From: Roseiarcus sp963717215
Lineage (GTDB): Bacteria > Pseudomonadota > Alphaproteobacteria > Rhizobiales > Beijerinckiaceae
Length of the DNA: 64,000 bases
NCBI GenBank assembly: GCA_963717215.1
Contig: CAVQVS010000007.1
Location: forward strand, 1-64,000
Direction: 5' to 3'
Position numbers and translations under genes: made by a program. Under the pieces are notes generated by a model. The model did no database searches. It was not told the DNA's origin and worked only from the letters and a program-made list of their open reading frames with translations. Positions 16,839 through 26,011 of the stretch are shown here, piece by piece (the stretch's first letter is position 1; each line of letters opens with the position of its first letter).

Positions 16839-19207
16839 TCAGGGCTCAAGCGTCAGCTCTTGCGCGCCAGCCTTTTCAAGCTCGTCTTCCGAGCCCGCCA
16901 ACGTGATCGATTTGACGTCGTTCCACAGAGGCGTGAGGTCGCCGTAGTGGCGCGAAAAGATGTGGCCCGATTCGCCGGTTGCGATCATGAAGCGGGACTT
17001 GTCAGGGTCCGCCAGATCGTAAAGTCCGCGAAAACCGCCCCCGTGCGTTCGGGCGAATGGCAGATCCGGGACGACCTCGGACCCGCCGCCCCGATCGAGC
17101 GTGTAATAGCCGCCGCTCGAGGAAACGCTAAGGTCGCTCAATCGGTCAAGGAGCGGGACATGGCTGTAGACCTGGTGCTGCAACACGGCTTTGTGCTCGG
17201 CGCCCCAGCGCCACCGGCTCATGTCGGCGCCGTCGCGCCTAACGAGCAGGGCGAGGGCGTCGTCGAGCGCGCGCCCTAGCGCCCCACGGCAATCTGGATC
17301 GGGAGCGGCCGGAACGTCGCACCAGGAGGGATGGTCACGCATGAGCGACACCAAAGTCGTCACAGCGAACGGGCCCTTCTCCACCATGGAAAGCCCAGTT
17401 TTGTCGTCAAGCAGGATCTTGTGGAGCGATCTGAGGAATGCGGTGTAGATCAACGGCTCGGCGCGGTCCTTATCCATAACCGCGTCCCACCTCAGAAGCA
17501 TCGCCTGTGCTGTCCGCGCCCGCTCGTCCGACGGCGCAATCGTCGCGATGAACCGCTGCAAATCCCTCACATCCAGGGACAGGTGGTCAGCCTGCATCGC
17601 GGCCGAGGTCTCCAAGCTGTGCTTGTCGATCGCGTCGAAGAATTGCTGGATACGGCGGGCGCGGAAATTCTCCTCCCAGTCCCGCCCGAAGCTGGGCTTG
17701 TGATCGTCGGGGAAATTGGCGTTGTTGGCGTTAAAGGCGAACCCGGTTTCCGGATTGTGCAGCTGCGGCCATTGATCGAACGGGATCACGCCAGTCCAGT
17801 CGAAGGCGCCCGACGAGCCGTCGACGGGAGTGGAGCCGTCGCCGGACTTTCGCAAGGGGACCAAACCCGGGTTCAGGAAGCCGATATCGCCGCCAACGTC
17901 GGCAAAAACCAAATTCTGGGTCGGAGTCTGATAGAGCCGGAGTGCGTCGAGAAATTGGTCCCAGTTGCGCGCGGAATTGACCCGCATGAGGGCTTCACCG
18001 GTCGTGTCCTGAGCGCCAAGCCCGGTGAAGGCAAGGGCGACCACCTTGTCCGGCCCGGCAAAATTCGCCAGATCGGTGTTGACATCGGAGAGGACCGGGC
18101 CGTGGCGAGTCGCGCGGACCGTGAGGTGGACGTCGACGCCGCCTTTCACATGAATGGTCTCTTCCCGACTCTCGAACGGCTTGGGTCCGTCGGGGCTGAG
18201 ATATTTCGACGGATCGGTCGGATCGACTGTCTCGACGAAGAGGTCTTCAACGTTCGAATCCGCGGTCGTCAGCCCCCAGGCGATGAAATCGTTCTGGCCG
18301 AGCACAAAGACGGGGCGCCGGGCAGAGTGGCGCCTTTGACTGATCCTTCCGGCGTGACAACTCGGGCCAAATACCACAGGATCGGGGCGCTCAGGTCGAG
18401 ATGCGGGTCGTTGGCGAGAATCGGCTTTCCGCTCAGGGTCCGCGACCCCGCGACGACCCACTCGTTCGATGCGCCCTTGCCCATTCCAGTCAAGGCGCCC
18501 AGTTCATCGTCGATACTATCGTTGCTCGCATGGGTGTCGCCGATCGCTGGCAGAGTCGTGATTGGACCGCCAGGCCGCGCGCCAGGAAAGAGCCAATTTG
18601 CCCGTTCCCCCCCGAGTTTGGCGGCAAGACGGGCGCGCAGGAGCTTAAGCTTGAAATTCTGCGACAGCTGGTAGGCCTCGATCTTCCCGATCACCAGCGA
18701 ATCGGCCGGTTTCCAGGGCTCGGGTCGATCGCCCGCAAGGAGGAACTCAGGCGGGAGCGCGTGGCTTGCTAGAAAGGCATTGACCCCTTCGGCATAGGCC
18801 TCGAGCCGCTTACGCGCCCAGGGTGAAAGCGAAGAAAGGCTCGTCTCGGCCTCGCGGTAGAAGCCCACGGTGCGGATGAACTTGTCGACGGGCAGAAGAT
18901 CGGCGCCGCGGATTTCGGCCATGCGCCCTTGGCCGACCCGACGCATGATGTCCATCTGGAACATCCGTTCGCTCGCGTGCAGATAGCCGAGCGAACGGGC
19001 CGCGTCGTCCATCGAGTTGGCAAAAATATGTGGCACGCCATGGGCGTCGCGCCACGCATGGGCTTCGGATGAAAGACCCGGCAGCCTTTCGTCGCCCGAA
19101 TAGGCCGGCATGGCGCGATAAAACAGATAGACGCCGGCGAGCGTCGCGAGGACGACAAACGAGAAAGCCAAGCTCGCCGCCCATTTGATCAAACGTCGGG
19201 TTTTCAC
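16839..19207 (-). pseudogene. Penicillin acylase family protein, split by a single-base frameshift
   Basis: Ntn-hydrolase of the penicillin/acyl-homoserine-lactone acylase family. The N-terminal part (19207 to about 18314) has a signal anchor (WAASLAFSFVVLATLAGVYLFY), YLHASERMFQMDIMRRVGQGR and the self-cleavage site before Ser in GKGASNEWVVAGSRTLSGKPILANDPHL. The reading continues in another frame as PVFVLGQNDFIAWGLTTADSNVEDLFVE down to 16839. The switch falls in a C-run (GGGG at 18312-18315 on the plus strand); one extra C would restore one 789-aa protein, the normal family size. All other regions look intact, so either a recent frameshift or a homopolymer sequencing error is possible. Confidence 0.85.
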
Positions 19208-19239
19208 AGCTCGAGGCCGGTTCCGAAAAGTGGCGACAG

Positions 19240-20049
19240 CTACAATTCTAATCTTATCATGACCGGCGCGTGGTCGGACGGGCGTTCCCAGCCGCGGGCG
19301 TCCCGCAGAACGCGCATCTCTTTTACGGTATCACCGAGGGCCGGGCTGACCCACATATGGTCCAACCGCCGTCCTTTGTTGGCCTTCTGCCAATCGGGCG
19401 AGCGATAGCTCCACCACGTGTAGAGCTTCTCGTTGTCGGGCACGAATTTGCGCAGCGCGTCGACCCAGGGCCCCGCGGCCTGGGCTTGGCTCAGTTTGTC
19501 GACCTCTATGGGCGTGTGACTCACAACATTGAGGAGCGACTTGTGGCTCCAGACGTCGTGCTCAAGCGGGGCGATGTTGAGATCGCCGACCAGGATTGCT
19601 TTTTGCGCCGCCGGCTTCTCGTCTCTGGCCCAATCGACCATTTCCTCCACGAAGGCGAGCTTGTGGGCGAACTTGACGTTGATTTCGGGGTCAGGCTCGT
19701 CGCCGCCCGCCGGGACATAAAAATTGTGAAGTTCGAGCCCCTCGGCCTGGCCGCCCAACACGACATGCAGATGGCGCGCGTCTCCCTTGGCGCAAAAATC
19801 CCGCTTGGAGAAGGTCGCAAGCGGCAGGCGCGAAACGATGGCTACTCCGTGGTAACCCTTCTGGCCGTTGATCGCGATATGAGGATACCCTGCGTCACGG
19901 AACGCCCCAAAGGGGAAATTGCCGTCGGGGCATTTCGTCTCCTGCAGACACAGAACGTCCGGCTGATGCTCGAGGAGATATCGGACCACGAGACCGATGC
20001 GCAGGCGCACCGAATTGATGTTCCACGTTGCGACGGTAAACGTCATCAA
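19240..20049 (-). CDS. xth: Exodeoxyribonuclease III
   Basis: 269-aa ExoIII/AP-endonuclease of the EEP fold, acting in base-excision repair. Motifs in order: TWNINSVRLR (Asn), DVLCLQETKCPDGNFP (metal-binding Glu), YHGVAIVSR, HNFYVPAGGD, ILVGDLNIAP (Asp/Asn), LDHMWVSPAL and the C-terminal catalytic SDHAPVMIRL. Full length for the family. It is separated from the penicillin acylase gene downstream by about 30 nt and may be co-transcribed with lolA upstream, from which it is 83 nt away. Confidence 0.95.
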   Translation of the reverse strand: MMTFTVATWNINSVRLRIGLVVRYLLEHQPDVLCLQETKCPDGNFPFGAFRDAGYPHIAINGQKGYHGVAIVSRLPLATFSKRDFCAKGDARHLHVVLGGQAEGLELHNFYVPAGGDEPDPEINVKFAHKLAFVEEMVDWARDEKPAAQKAILVGDLNIAPLEHDVWSHKSLLNVVSHTPIEVDKLSQAQAAGPWVDALRKFVPDNEKLYTWWSYRSPDWQKANKGRRLDHMWVSPALGDTVKEMRVLRDARGWERPSDHAPVMIRLEL

Positions 20050-20132
20050 AGGCTCCGGGGGAGGCAGTCAACTGCTTGCCCGCTCGGAGCGGCGAGGGCA
20101 AGCATCATCGGGTCATTGCCCACAGGCCGCTG

Positions 20133-20840
20133 TCACCGCCTGTGATTGCCGAGCTGATTGGCCGGCAGGTTCTCGTCGATGTGGAACAGAGCGGGGTCCG
20201 GGTTGGTCTTCAGATCCATATTGAACAGGGTGACGACCGTCTGGAAGCCCTGGGCGTCGATGACGGTCCATTGCTTCAGCGCGAACGTCGAAGCGTCGAA
20301 GACGAGAGAAAGATGCGCCGTGCCCCCGAGCGCGGCCCGATCCTCAAGCTCGATCGTCACCGTCTTGCCCTCTTGCGAGACATTTATGAGATGCGTGTCG
20401 CGGGCCAGGTCGATGTGGTCGGAAAGCAGAAACTTGAGCGGCGTCTGGCCGATGAAATATTCATCCTGCGTGTTGAGCTTCTTGTCGACGATGGCGACGC
20501 TGCGCCCATCGGCTATGATCTCGAAGCGCGGCGGATCGGTATATTCAAACCTCATATGACCGGGGCGGGCTACGGTCAGCTGCCCCTCCGAACGCCGTCC
20601 GTTCGGTCCGATCTGGACGAAATCGGCGCTCATGACGCGGGCCGCGTCGAGCCAGGCGTTGGCGCGCTGAACCGCTTCATCCGCCGGAATCGGCGCGGGC
20701 GCGCCCTTCGAGGATTTGGCGGCCTTTTGCGCCGCCGCCGCTGGCGCGGTCAGATCGAGCGGCGCCTGCTGCGCCCAGGCGGCTGCCGCGGCCATTGCGG
20801 AGACCAGCAGAAACGCGGGCCGTCGGAAGCGTCTCGCCAC
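20133..20840 (-). CDS. lolA: Outer-membrane lipoprotein carrier protein LolA family
   Basis: Periplasmic chaperone that carries lipoproteins from the inner to the outer membrane. The GTG start at 20840 is preceded by AAAGGA and gives a signal peptide (RRPAFLLVSAMAAAAAWAQQ). The mature protein has the LolA barrel motifs: MSADFVQIGPNGRRSEGQLTV, PGHMRFEYTDPPRFEIIADG, the FLLSDHIDL block and WTVIDAQGFQTVVTLFN. 235 aa in total. The Ala/Pro/Lys-rich stretch after the signal peptide is a variable linker. The open frame extends further upstream to 21221, but that part runs antisense to the aminotransferase gene and has no family match. Confidence 0.88.
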   Translation of the reverse strand: MARRFRRPAFLLVSAMAAAAAWAQQAPLDLTAPAAAAQKAAKSSKGAPAPIPADEAVQRANAWLDAARVMSADFVQIGPNGRRSEGQLTVARPGHMRFEYTDPPRFEIIADGRSVAIVDKKLNTQDEYFIGQTPLKFLLSDHIDLARDTHLINVSQEGKTVTIELEDRAALGGTAHLSLVFDASTFALKQWTVIDAQGFQTVVTLFNMDLKTNPDPALFHIDENLPANQLGNHRR

Positions 20841-20968
20841 GAAATCAAGTCCTTTCGACTGTCGGTTGAGGCGCCAAATCGGCGGTTGAAGCGCCCGGAT
20901 ATTGGGGGAGCGCCCGCTTTCCGCAAGCACTGCGCTCTTTCTATGGCGGGCGGGCGACCTTTGCTGGG

Positions 20969-22300
20969 CTATCGGACATCGCCGAGCGCCGCGTCGAGCG
21001 CAGCCCCGAGACGCTCGACGATCGCGTCGACTTGGCTCCTCTCGATGATGAAAGGAGGGGCCATGAGAACATGATCGCCCCGAACGCCGTCGACCGTCCC
21101 ACCCATCGGATAGACCATCAGGCCCCGATCCATCGCCTCGCGCTTGACGCGCGCATGCAGTTTCGCCGCGGAATCGAACGGCCGTTTGCTGGCGCGGTCG
21201 CTGACCAGCTCGAGCGCCCAAAAGAGGCCGCGCCCGCGAATGTCGCCCACAAACGGGTGCTGGCCGAAGCGTTCCTTGAGACGTCGCTCAAGCTTTCCGC
21301 CCATCTCGACAACGTTGGCGAGCAGCCCATCCCGGCGGATCACATCCTGCACCGCCAGCGCCGCTGCCGCGGCCATCGCGTGGCCCATGTAGGTGTGGCC
21401 GTGCTGAAAGGCGCCCGAGCCATTCGCGAACGCCTCATAAATTCGTTCGGTCAGCATGACCGCGCCGACCGGCTGGTAGCCGCCGCCGAGGCCCTTGGCC
21501 ACGGCCATGAGATCGGGGGCCATTCCCTCTTGTTCGCAAGCGTGCAGCGTGCCGGTGCGCCCCATGCCGCACATCACCTCGTCGAGGATGAGCAACACGC
21601 CGTAACGATCGCAGATCGCCCGGATGCGCTTGAAATAATCGCCGACCGGCGGAACGGCTCCGGCTGTTGCGCCGACGACGGTTTCGGCCACGAAAGCGAT
21701 GACGTGGTTGGGCCCGATCTCAATGAGTTTATCCTCCAGCGCCTGCGCCGCCCTCGCCGCATAATCCGCGTCGCTCTCGCCTTCCCGCTGCATCCGGTAG
21801 GCGTAGCAGGGGTCGATGTGATGGGTCTCGATCAGCAGGGGCTCGAACTGAGCGCGCCGCCCGGCGTTGCCGCCGACGGCGAGCGCGCCCAGCGTGTTGC
21901 CGTGATAGCTCTGGCGGCGCGCAATGACGTGACGCCGCCCCGGCTGGCCGGTTTCGACGAAATACTGGCGCGCCATCTTGAGCGCGGCCTCGATCGCCTC
22001 CGAACCGCCGCTGACCAGGTAGACATAACTCATGCCCGGCGGGGCGTCCTCGATCAGCCGGTCCGCGAGAAGCTCGGCCACCTCTGTGGTGAAGAAGGAT
22101 GTGTGCGCGTAGGCGAGCGCCTCGAGCTGGTGACGCATCGCGGCCAGCACATCCGGGTGCCCGTGGCCGAGGCACGAGACCGCCGCACCCCCCGACGCGT
22201 CGAGGTAGCGCCGGCCTTCGGCGTCAACGATCTCGACGCCCGAACCGGAAACCGCGACCGGCATCACAGCGTTTGGGGAGCGGTGCAGAATATGCGTCAT
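20969..22300 (-). CDS. Class III (aspartate aminotransferase family) PLP-dependent aminotransferase
   Basis: 443-aa fold-type I transaminase related to omega-amino-acid:pyruvate and adenosylmethionine-type aminotransferases; substrate not identifiable. Motifs: DASGGAAVSCLGHGHPDV, YLVSGGSEAIEAALKMARQY, RRQSYHGNTLGALAVGG, LILDEVMCGMGRTG with the PLP-binding Asp, and the Schiff-base Lys in AVAKGLGGGYQPVGAVM. ATG at 22300 is preferred over TTG at 22312; neither has a strong ribosome site. It is transcribed divergently from the BKACE gene 84 nt away, which suggests a shared promoter and a linked role in amino-acid or beta-keto-acid breakdown. Confidence 0.9.
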   Translation of the reverse strand: MTHILHRSPNAVMPVAVSGSGVEIVDAEGRRYLDASGGAAVSCLGHGHPDVLAAMRHQLEALAYAHTSFFTTEVAELLADRLIEDAPPGMSYVYLVSGGSEAIEAALKMARQYFVETGQPGRRHVIARRQSYHGNTLGALAVGGNAGRRAQFEPLLIETHHIDPCYAYRMQREGESDADYAARAAQALEDKLIEIGPNHVIAFVAETVVGATAGAVPPVGDYFKRIRAICDRYGVLLILDEVMCGMGRTGTLHACEQEGMAPDLMAVAKGLGGGYQPVGAVMLTERIYEAFANGSGAFQHGHTYMGHAMAAAAALAVQDVIRRDGLLANVVEMGGKLERRLKERFGQHPFVGDIRGRGLFWALELVSDRASKRPFDSAAKLHARVKREAMDRGLMVYPMGGTVDGVRGDHVLMAPPFIIERSQVDAIVERLGAALDAALGDVR

Positions 22301-22384
22301 GACCGACAACAATGGCGGGTTGTGTGAAGGACGGGTTCGGCCCAGTCTACGCGCTTAAGACTATGGGCGGAAAGGCGGAAGTCG

Positions 22385-23224
22385 GTGGCTGAAGGGCGAG
22401 GGCGGGTCGCGTTGACGGTCGCGCCTAACGGCGGGCGCAAGACCAAGGCTGACCACCCCGAACTGCCCCTGACGGCTGATGAACTCGCGCGCACCGCCGC
22501 CGAATGCCTAGAGCGCGGGGCCTCGATGATCCACCTGCATGTGCGCGATCCGGAGGGCCGGCATTGCCTCGACCCCGACGCCTATCGCGCGACGATGGCG
22601 CACATCTGTAAGGCCGTCGGGGATCGGCTGGTGCTGCAGATCACCAGCGAGTCGCTAGGGGCTTACTCCCCCGCCGAGCAGAGAGCCGCCGTGCTCGAGA
22701 CGAACCCCGAAGCCGTATCGCTGGCGCTTGGCGAACTCGCGCGCGAAGCGACGGACGAGAAGGACTTTTGCTTATTCCTTAGCAGGCTCAAGCAGATGCG
22801 CGTCTGGCCTCAGATCATCCTGTACACGCCGGCCGAAGCCGAGCGCCTCGGCGCGATGGTGAAGCAGGGGCTGATCCCGTTCGACAGGCTCTCGGTTCTC
22901 TACGTGCTCGGGCGGTTCTCGCTCACCCGTACGGCTTTGCCGCGCGACTTGCTGCCGTTCCTCGCGCCGGATATGCCGCGGTTCGCGTCATGGAGCGTCT
23001 GTGCGTTCGGCCGCCGGGAAACGGCTTGCGTCACCGCCGCGGCGCTGCTCGGCGGCCAAGCCCGAGTCGGGTTCGAGAACAATCTGAGCCTACCCAGCGG
23101 CGCCCGCGCCGCCTCAAACGCGGACCTGGTGGGCGCCGCTGCGCGTGCGTTCGACGCGCTCGGACTTCAGACCCAAACCGCGGACGAGCTCAGGGAGGAG
23201 ATCACGGCGGCGATGGGTGGATGA
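22385..23224 (+). CDS. 3-keto-5-aminohexanoate cleavage (BKACE, DUF849) family enzyme
   Basis: Zinc-dependent beta-keto acid cleavage enzyme: the family condenses a beta-keto acid with acetyl-CoA to give acetoacetate and a new CoA ester. The zinc-binding IHLHVRDPEGRHCLDPDAY (around residues 48-66) and the N-terminal VALTVAPNGGRK are present; EITSES-like LQITSESLGAYSP follows. 279 aa, slightly shorter than the usual 290-310. GTG start at 22385. The substrate varies within the family and is not predictable here. The divergent aminotransferase could generate its beta-keto or aminated substrate; this is inference. Confidence 0.85.
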   Translation: MAEGRGRVALTVAPNGGRKTKADHPELPLTADELARTAAECLERGASMIHLHVRDPEGRHCLDPDAYRATMAHICKAVGDRLVLQITSESLGAYSPAEQRAAVLETNPEAVSLALGELAREATDEKDFCLFLSRLKQMRVWPQIILYTPAEAERLGAMVKQGLIPFDRLSVLYVLGRFSLTRTALPRDLLPFLAPDMPRFASWSVCAFGRRETACVTAAALLGGQARVGFENNLSLPSGARAASNADLVGAAARAFDALGLQTQTADELREEITAAMGG

Positions 23225-23631
23225 ATGCGTCGGGGTCGCGATCAGCGTTGCGAATCTTGCATGAAGCGGATTCGTCTAAACGCCAATAAACGCGCTTAAA
23301 CGCTAGTAAGCGCTAGTAAAATAGCTGGCGTTTACTAGCGTTTATTTTTCCGAATCGGGACTTTTCAATGGGTTATGGCCGATTGGAATAAAAAAAATTC
23401 ATCCTCTCAACGGACTTCGATCAGAAATGCACCGAACGCATGGCTCTCCGCCCCAAGATAACGGCGACAGGTCTTTTCTAATTGCAAAATACATATAGCA
23501 CAAATTCGCATTTTCGTAAATAGCCATCTTCGAAATTCGAGCAATGGGCAAGCGCAGCCCCTTAGGTCCCACCAACGTCTCCGAGGGCGCGCCAGGGAGA
23601 GCACGGCTCAGGAAATGCGGTTCCCCCGAGC
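23225..23631. other. AT-rich intergenic region
   Basis: About 400 bp between the BKACE gene and the PEP-CTERM gene. It contains a strong inverted repeat (annotated separately) and AT-rich sequence including an AATAAAAAAAATTC tract near 23390. A small minus-strand frame (23407-23604) would give a 65-aa basic peptide with no family resemblance; I do not call it. Confidence 0.45.
23298..23343 (+). terminator. Large inverted repeat, likely terminator of the BKACE gene
   Basis: Arms 23298-23313 and 23328-23343 pair over 16 bp with one mismatch and a 14-nt loop; the second arm runs into TTTATTTTT. The sequence CGCTAGTAA occurs twice in direct order within it. This is the best intrinsic-terminator shape in the window. 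Confidence 0.6.
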
Positions 23632-24156
23632 CTAAATCACCGCCGTCGCAGTCGATCTCCTGGCGCGGCGAGCTGTGAACAACCCAACGCCAATGAATCC
23701 GACGATCAACAATGCCCAGGACGATGGCTCGGGAACGGGCGATGATTCATTAGGGTTTGCGCCGCCGCCCTTCAAAAAGGTGGCGCCGTTGATCTCCGTG
23801 TCGGGCGAGAGGGAGCTGCCGCCATAGCCGATGAGGCTGCCCACTCCGAAAGCAAGATACAACTGGTCTGCGCCGGCCGACGCGGCGCGAACAATATATT
23901 CCGTGAGTTGTGGACCCTGATTGGTGATGGTTTTGAACTCAAAACCGTTTGCGGAAGCGTCGATCGCCCTAGCGCTTCCGTTCGTTATGTCGATCGTCAC
24001 GGTGCCGGACAGGGTCGAACCGTTATCGAACTCGCCGAACAGATTGAAGACCTCGGTTACGTCCGCCCGAGCTGAGCTGGGCGCGGCCAAGGCCGCCACA
24101 AGCACCAGAACGCCACCGAACGCGGCGCCCGCCGCCAAGCGCGAAATTCCAAGCAT
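23632..24156 (-). CDS. PEP-CTERM sorting-domain exported protein
   Basis: 174 aa. A signal peptide (MLGISRLAAGAAFGGVLVLV...SSARA) is followed by a beta-rich, Asn/Gly/Ser-rich body (VFNLFGEFDNGSTLSGTVTIDITNG). The C-terminus is the classical sorting signal: VPEPSSWALLIVGFIGVG and then the basic ARRARRS. This is the PEP motif with WA, as in proteins handled by exosortase/archaeosortase-type systems of alphaproteobacteria. I start at ATG 24156, which has GGGGGA just upstream. No exosortase gene lies nearby. The function of the cargo body is unknown. Confidence 0.85.
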   Translation of the reverse strand: MLGISRLAAGAAFGGVLVLVAALAAPSSARADVTEVFNLFGEFDNGSTLSGTVTIDITNGSARAIDASANGFEFKTITNQGPQLTEYIVRAASAGADQLYLAFGVGSLIGYGGSSLSPDTEINGATFLKGGGANPNESSPVPEPSSWALLIVGFIGVGLFTARRARRSTATAVI

Positions 24157-24362
24157 AGCCGTCCCCCGAAGCGAGCCATGCGTATGACGCAAGCCCGCGG
24201 CGATTGTCCAGTTCTCGCGTGAGGAAACTTTGCCTGAGACGCGGGCGCATCTTGCGCCGCTCGGCGATGCGAACGCCGCCGGTGGACGGGAGATTTTGCG
24301 CGGCGCCGGCGTGCTCGGTCTAGCCGGCCCGGGCGAAACGTCAGGCAGCGGCTTGTCGGGAT

Positions 24363-24788
24363 TTAGATCTTTAACCTGTGAGTATTAGTAATATCAATGA
24401 CTTCTCCGTCCTCTTTCACAAATCGCCCAAGGTTCGCATTGGGAAGGATGTCGAGCACGGCTTCCGATGGGCGGCAGAGTTTGACGCCCTTGGGCGTCAC
24501 AACGATCGGCCGGTTGATCAGAATTGGGTGCGCGATCATGAAATCGAGCAATTGGTCGTCCGACCATTTCGGATCGCCAAGGCCCAACTCGGCGTAAGGG
24601 GTTCCTTTCTCGCGCAGGAGCGCGCGCACGTGGATTCCCATGGCCGTGATGAGTTCCTTGAGCCGCTCCTGACTTGGCGGGTTTTTAAGATATTCGATGA
24701 CGACCGGCTCTTCGCCGCTTTGCCGAATCATCGCCAGCACGTTGCGGGACGTTCCGCAGTTCGGGTTGTGATAGATCGTGACCGTCAT
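24363..24788 (-). CDS. arsC: Arsenate reductase, glutaredoxin-coupled ArsC
   Basis: 141 aa, reduces arsenate to arsenite using glutathione/glutaredoxin. Begins MTVTIYHNPNCGTSRNVLAMIR with the catalytic Cys, has the middle YLKNPPSQERLKELI block and the Arg-containing IAHPILINRPIVVTPKGVKLCRPSE. It overlaps the aquaporin gene by 4 nt and is the last gene of the minus-strand arsenic operon. It is unrelated in fold to the second reductase of the same operon, which is of the phosphatase type. Confidence 0.93.
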   Translation of the reverse strand: MTVTIYHNPNCGTSRNVLAMIRQSGEEPVVIEYLKNPPSQERLKELITAMGIHVRALLREKGTPYAELGLGDPKWSDDQLLDFMIAHPILINRPIVVTPKGVKLCRPSEAVLDILPNANLGRFVKEDGEVIDITNTHRLKI

Positions 24789-25483
24789 AGCTGCGCCTCC
24801 GGGTTTATGGCCTCGTCCGTTTCGTCCGATTGAGCGAGAAGCCATCCCGCCAGGCCCAGGCCGCAGATCGCGCCGATGAGCTGAGCCACGATGAACGCCG
24901 GGGCGTCAGTGGGCCTGATGCCGGAAAAGGTGTTGGTCAAGGAGCGCGCGATCACGACGGCCGGATTGGCGAAAGAGGTCGAGGCGGTGAACCAATAGGC
25001 TGCCGTGATATAAAGCCCGACGAGCCAGGGCACGGACGGCCGGGCGAAACGAACGCCAGCGAGAATGGTGACGACAAGGCCGAACGTCGCCACCCATTCG
25101 GCGAACCATTGCGCGCCGCCCGTCCGCGCTTTCAGCGACGTTTCAAGCATGGGCAGCCCAAACATGAGATGCGCCACAAAGGTCCCGGCAACCCCGCCAA
25201 AGATCTGCGCGAGCATGTAGAGGCTCGCTTCCTGCGGCTTGAGATCGCGCTTGAGAGCAAAGACGAGGGTGACGGCCGGATTGAAATGCGCGCCGGAGAT
25301 CGGTCCCAGAATTGTGATCAGCACGACGAGAATCGCGCCCGTTGGCAGCGTGTTGCCCAGAAGCGCGAGCCCCGTATCCTTCGTCAGCGTTTCGGCCATG
25401 ATGCCCGACCCCACGACGGTCGCGACCAGAAACCCGGTTCCAAGCGCTTCAGCCGCGAGCCGCCGGGTGAGCATCGCGCTCAC
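24785..25483 (-). CDS. aqpS: Aquaglyceroporin of the AqpS type in arsenic operon
   Basis: Major-intrinsic-protein channel, 232 aa, with six predicted transmembrane segments. Both pore motifs are visible: SGAHFNPAVTL and the second one, TSFANPAVVIARS, in which Arg of the usual NPARS is displaced by Val-Val-Ile-Ala (NPAVVIARS). In Sinorhizobium-like ars operons AqpS lets arsenite leave the cell after ArsC reduction. Here it sits between two arsenate reductase genes, overlapping each by 4 nt. No ArsB or Acr3 pump is present, so the channel is probably the exit route. Confidence 0.9.
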   Translation of the reverse strand: MSAMLTRRLAAEALGTGFLVATVVGSGIMAETLTKDTGLALLGNTLPTGAILVVLITILGPISGAHFNPAVTLVFALKRDLKPQEASLYMLAQIFGGVAGTFVAHLMFGLPMLETSLKARTGGAQWFAEWVATFGLVVTILAGVRFARPSVPWLVGLYITAAYWFTASTSFANPAVVIARSLTNTFSGIRPTDAPAFIVAQLIGAICGLGLAGWLLAQSDETDEAINPEAQL

Positions 25484-26001
25484 GAAGTCGCGTGCGGCGT
25501 CGCGCCGTCAAGACGCCCGATGTCCCGAAGCTTCGCACCCAGCGCCATCCTGTCGAGGCTCCGGATCGGGAGGCTGATGAAAACCGATATGCGGTTCTTG
25601 AGATATTTGAACGCGGTGACAAAGGCGCGCTCCTTCTCGATATCGCTTCCTTCGACAGCGGCGGGGTCTTCGACGCCCCAGTGCGCCGTCATGGGCTGTC
25701 CCGGCCACACCGGGCAAGTCTCGCCAGCCGCGCTGTCGCAGACCGTGAACACGAAATCCATAACTGGCGCGTCGGGCGCCGCGAACTCTTCCCATCCTTT
25801 CGACCGATGGCCGCCAGTTGGATAGCCATAGGCGCCCAGCACCTTCAGCGCGAAGGGATTGACCTGTCCCTTAGGATGGCTGCCTGCTGAGAACGCGTTG
25901 AAGCGACCCATCCCGTCTTTGCGTAAAATTGCTTCCGCTAGCACCGACCGCGCGCTGTTGCCGGTGCAAAGGAACAGGACGTTGAAGGGATGATCGCTCA
26001 C
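25480..26001 (-). CDS. arsC: Low-molecular-weight phosphatase-type arsenate reductase
   Basis: 173 aa of the LMW protein-tyrosine-phosphatase/ArsC fold. The P-loop FLCTGNSARSVLAEAIL carries catalytic Cys and Arg, and FVFTVCDSAAGETCPVWPG carries further redox Cys residues typical of thioredoxin-type reductases. GTG at 26001 has AGGAAG six bases upstream; the frame further upstream (to 26034) lacks family similarity. Third gene of the arsenic operon, 10 nt after arsM and overlapping aqpS by 4 nt. Confidence 0.9.
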   Translation of the reverse strand: MSDHPFNVLFLCTGNSARSVLAEAILRKDGMGRFNAFSAGSHPKGQVNPFALKVLGAYGYPTGGHRSKGWEEFAAPDAPVMDFVFTVCDSAAGETCPVWPGQPMTAHWGVEDPAAVEGSDIEKERAFVTAFKYLKNRISVFISLPIRSLDRMALGAKLRDIGRLDGATPHATS

Positions 26002-26011
26002 CGGCTGCTTC

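Noticed and set aside
17331..18674. 447-codon plus-strand frame opposite the penicillin acylase
   Set aside because: Antisense to a conserved enzyme; composition follows codon bias of the real gene. The same applies to 21032-22327 and 29474-31000.
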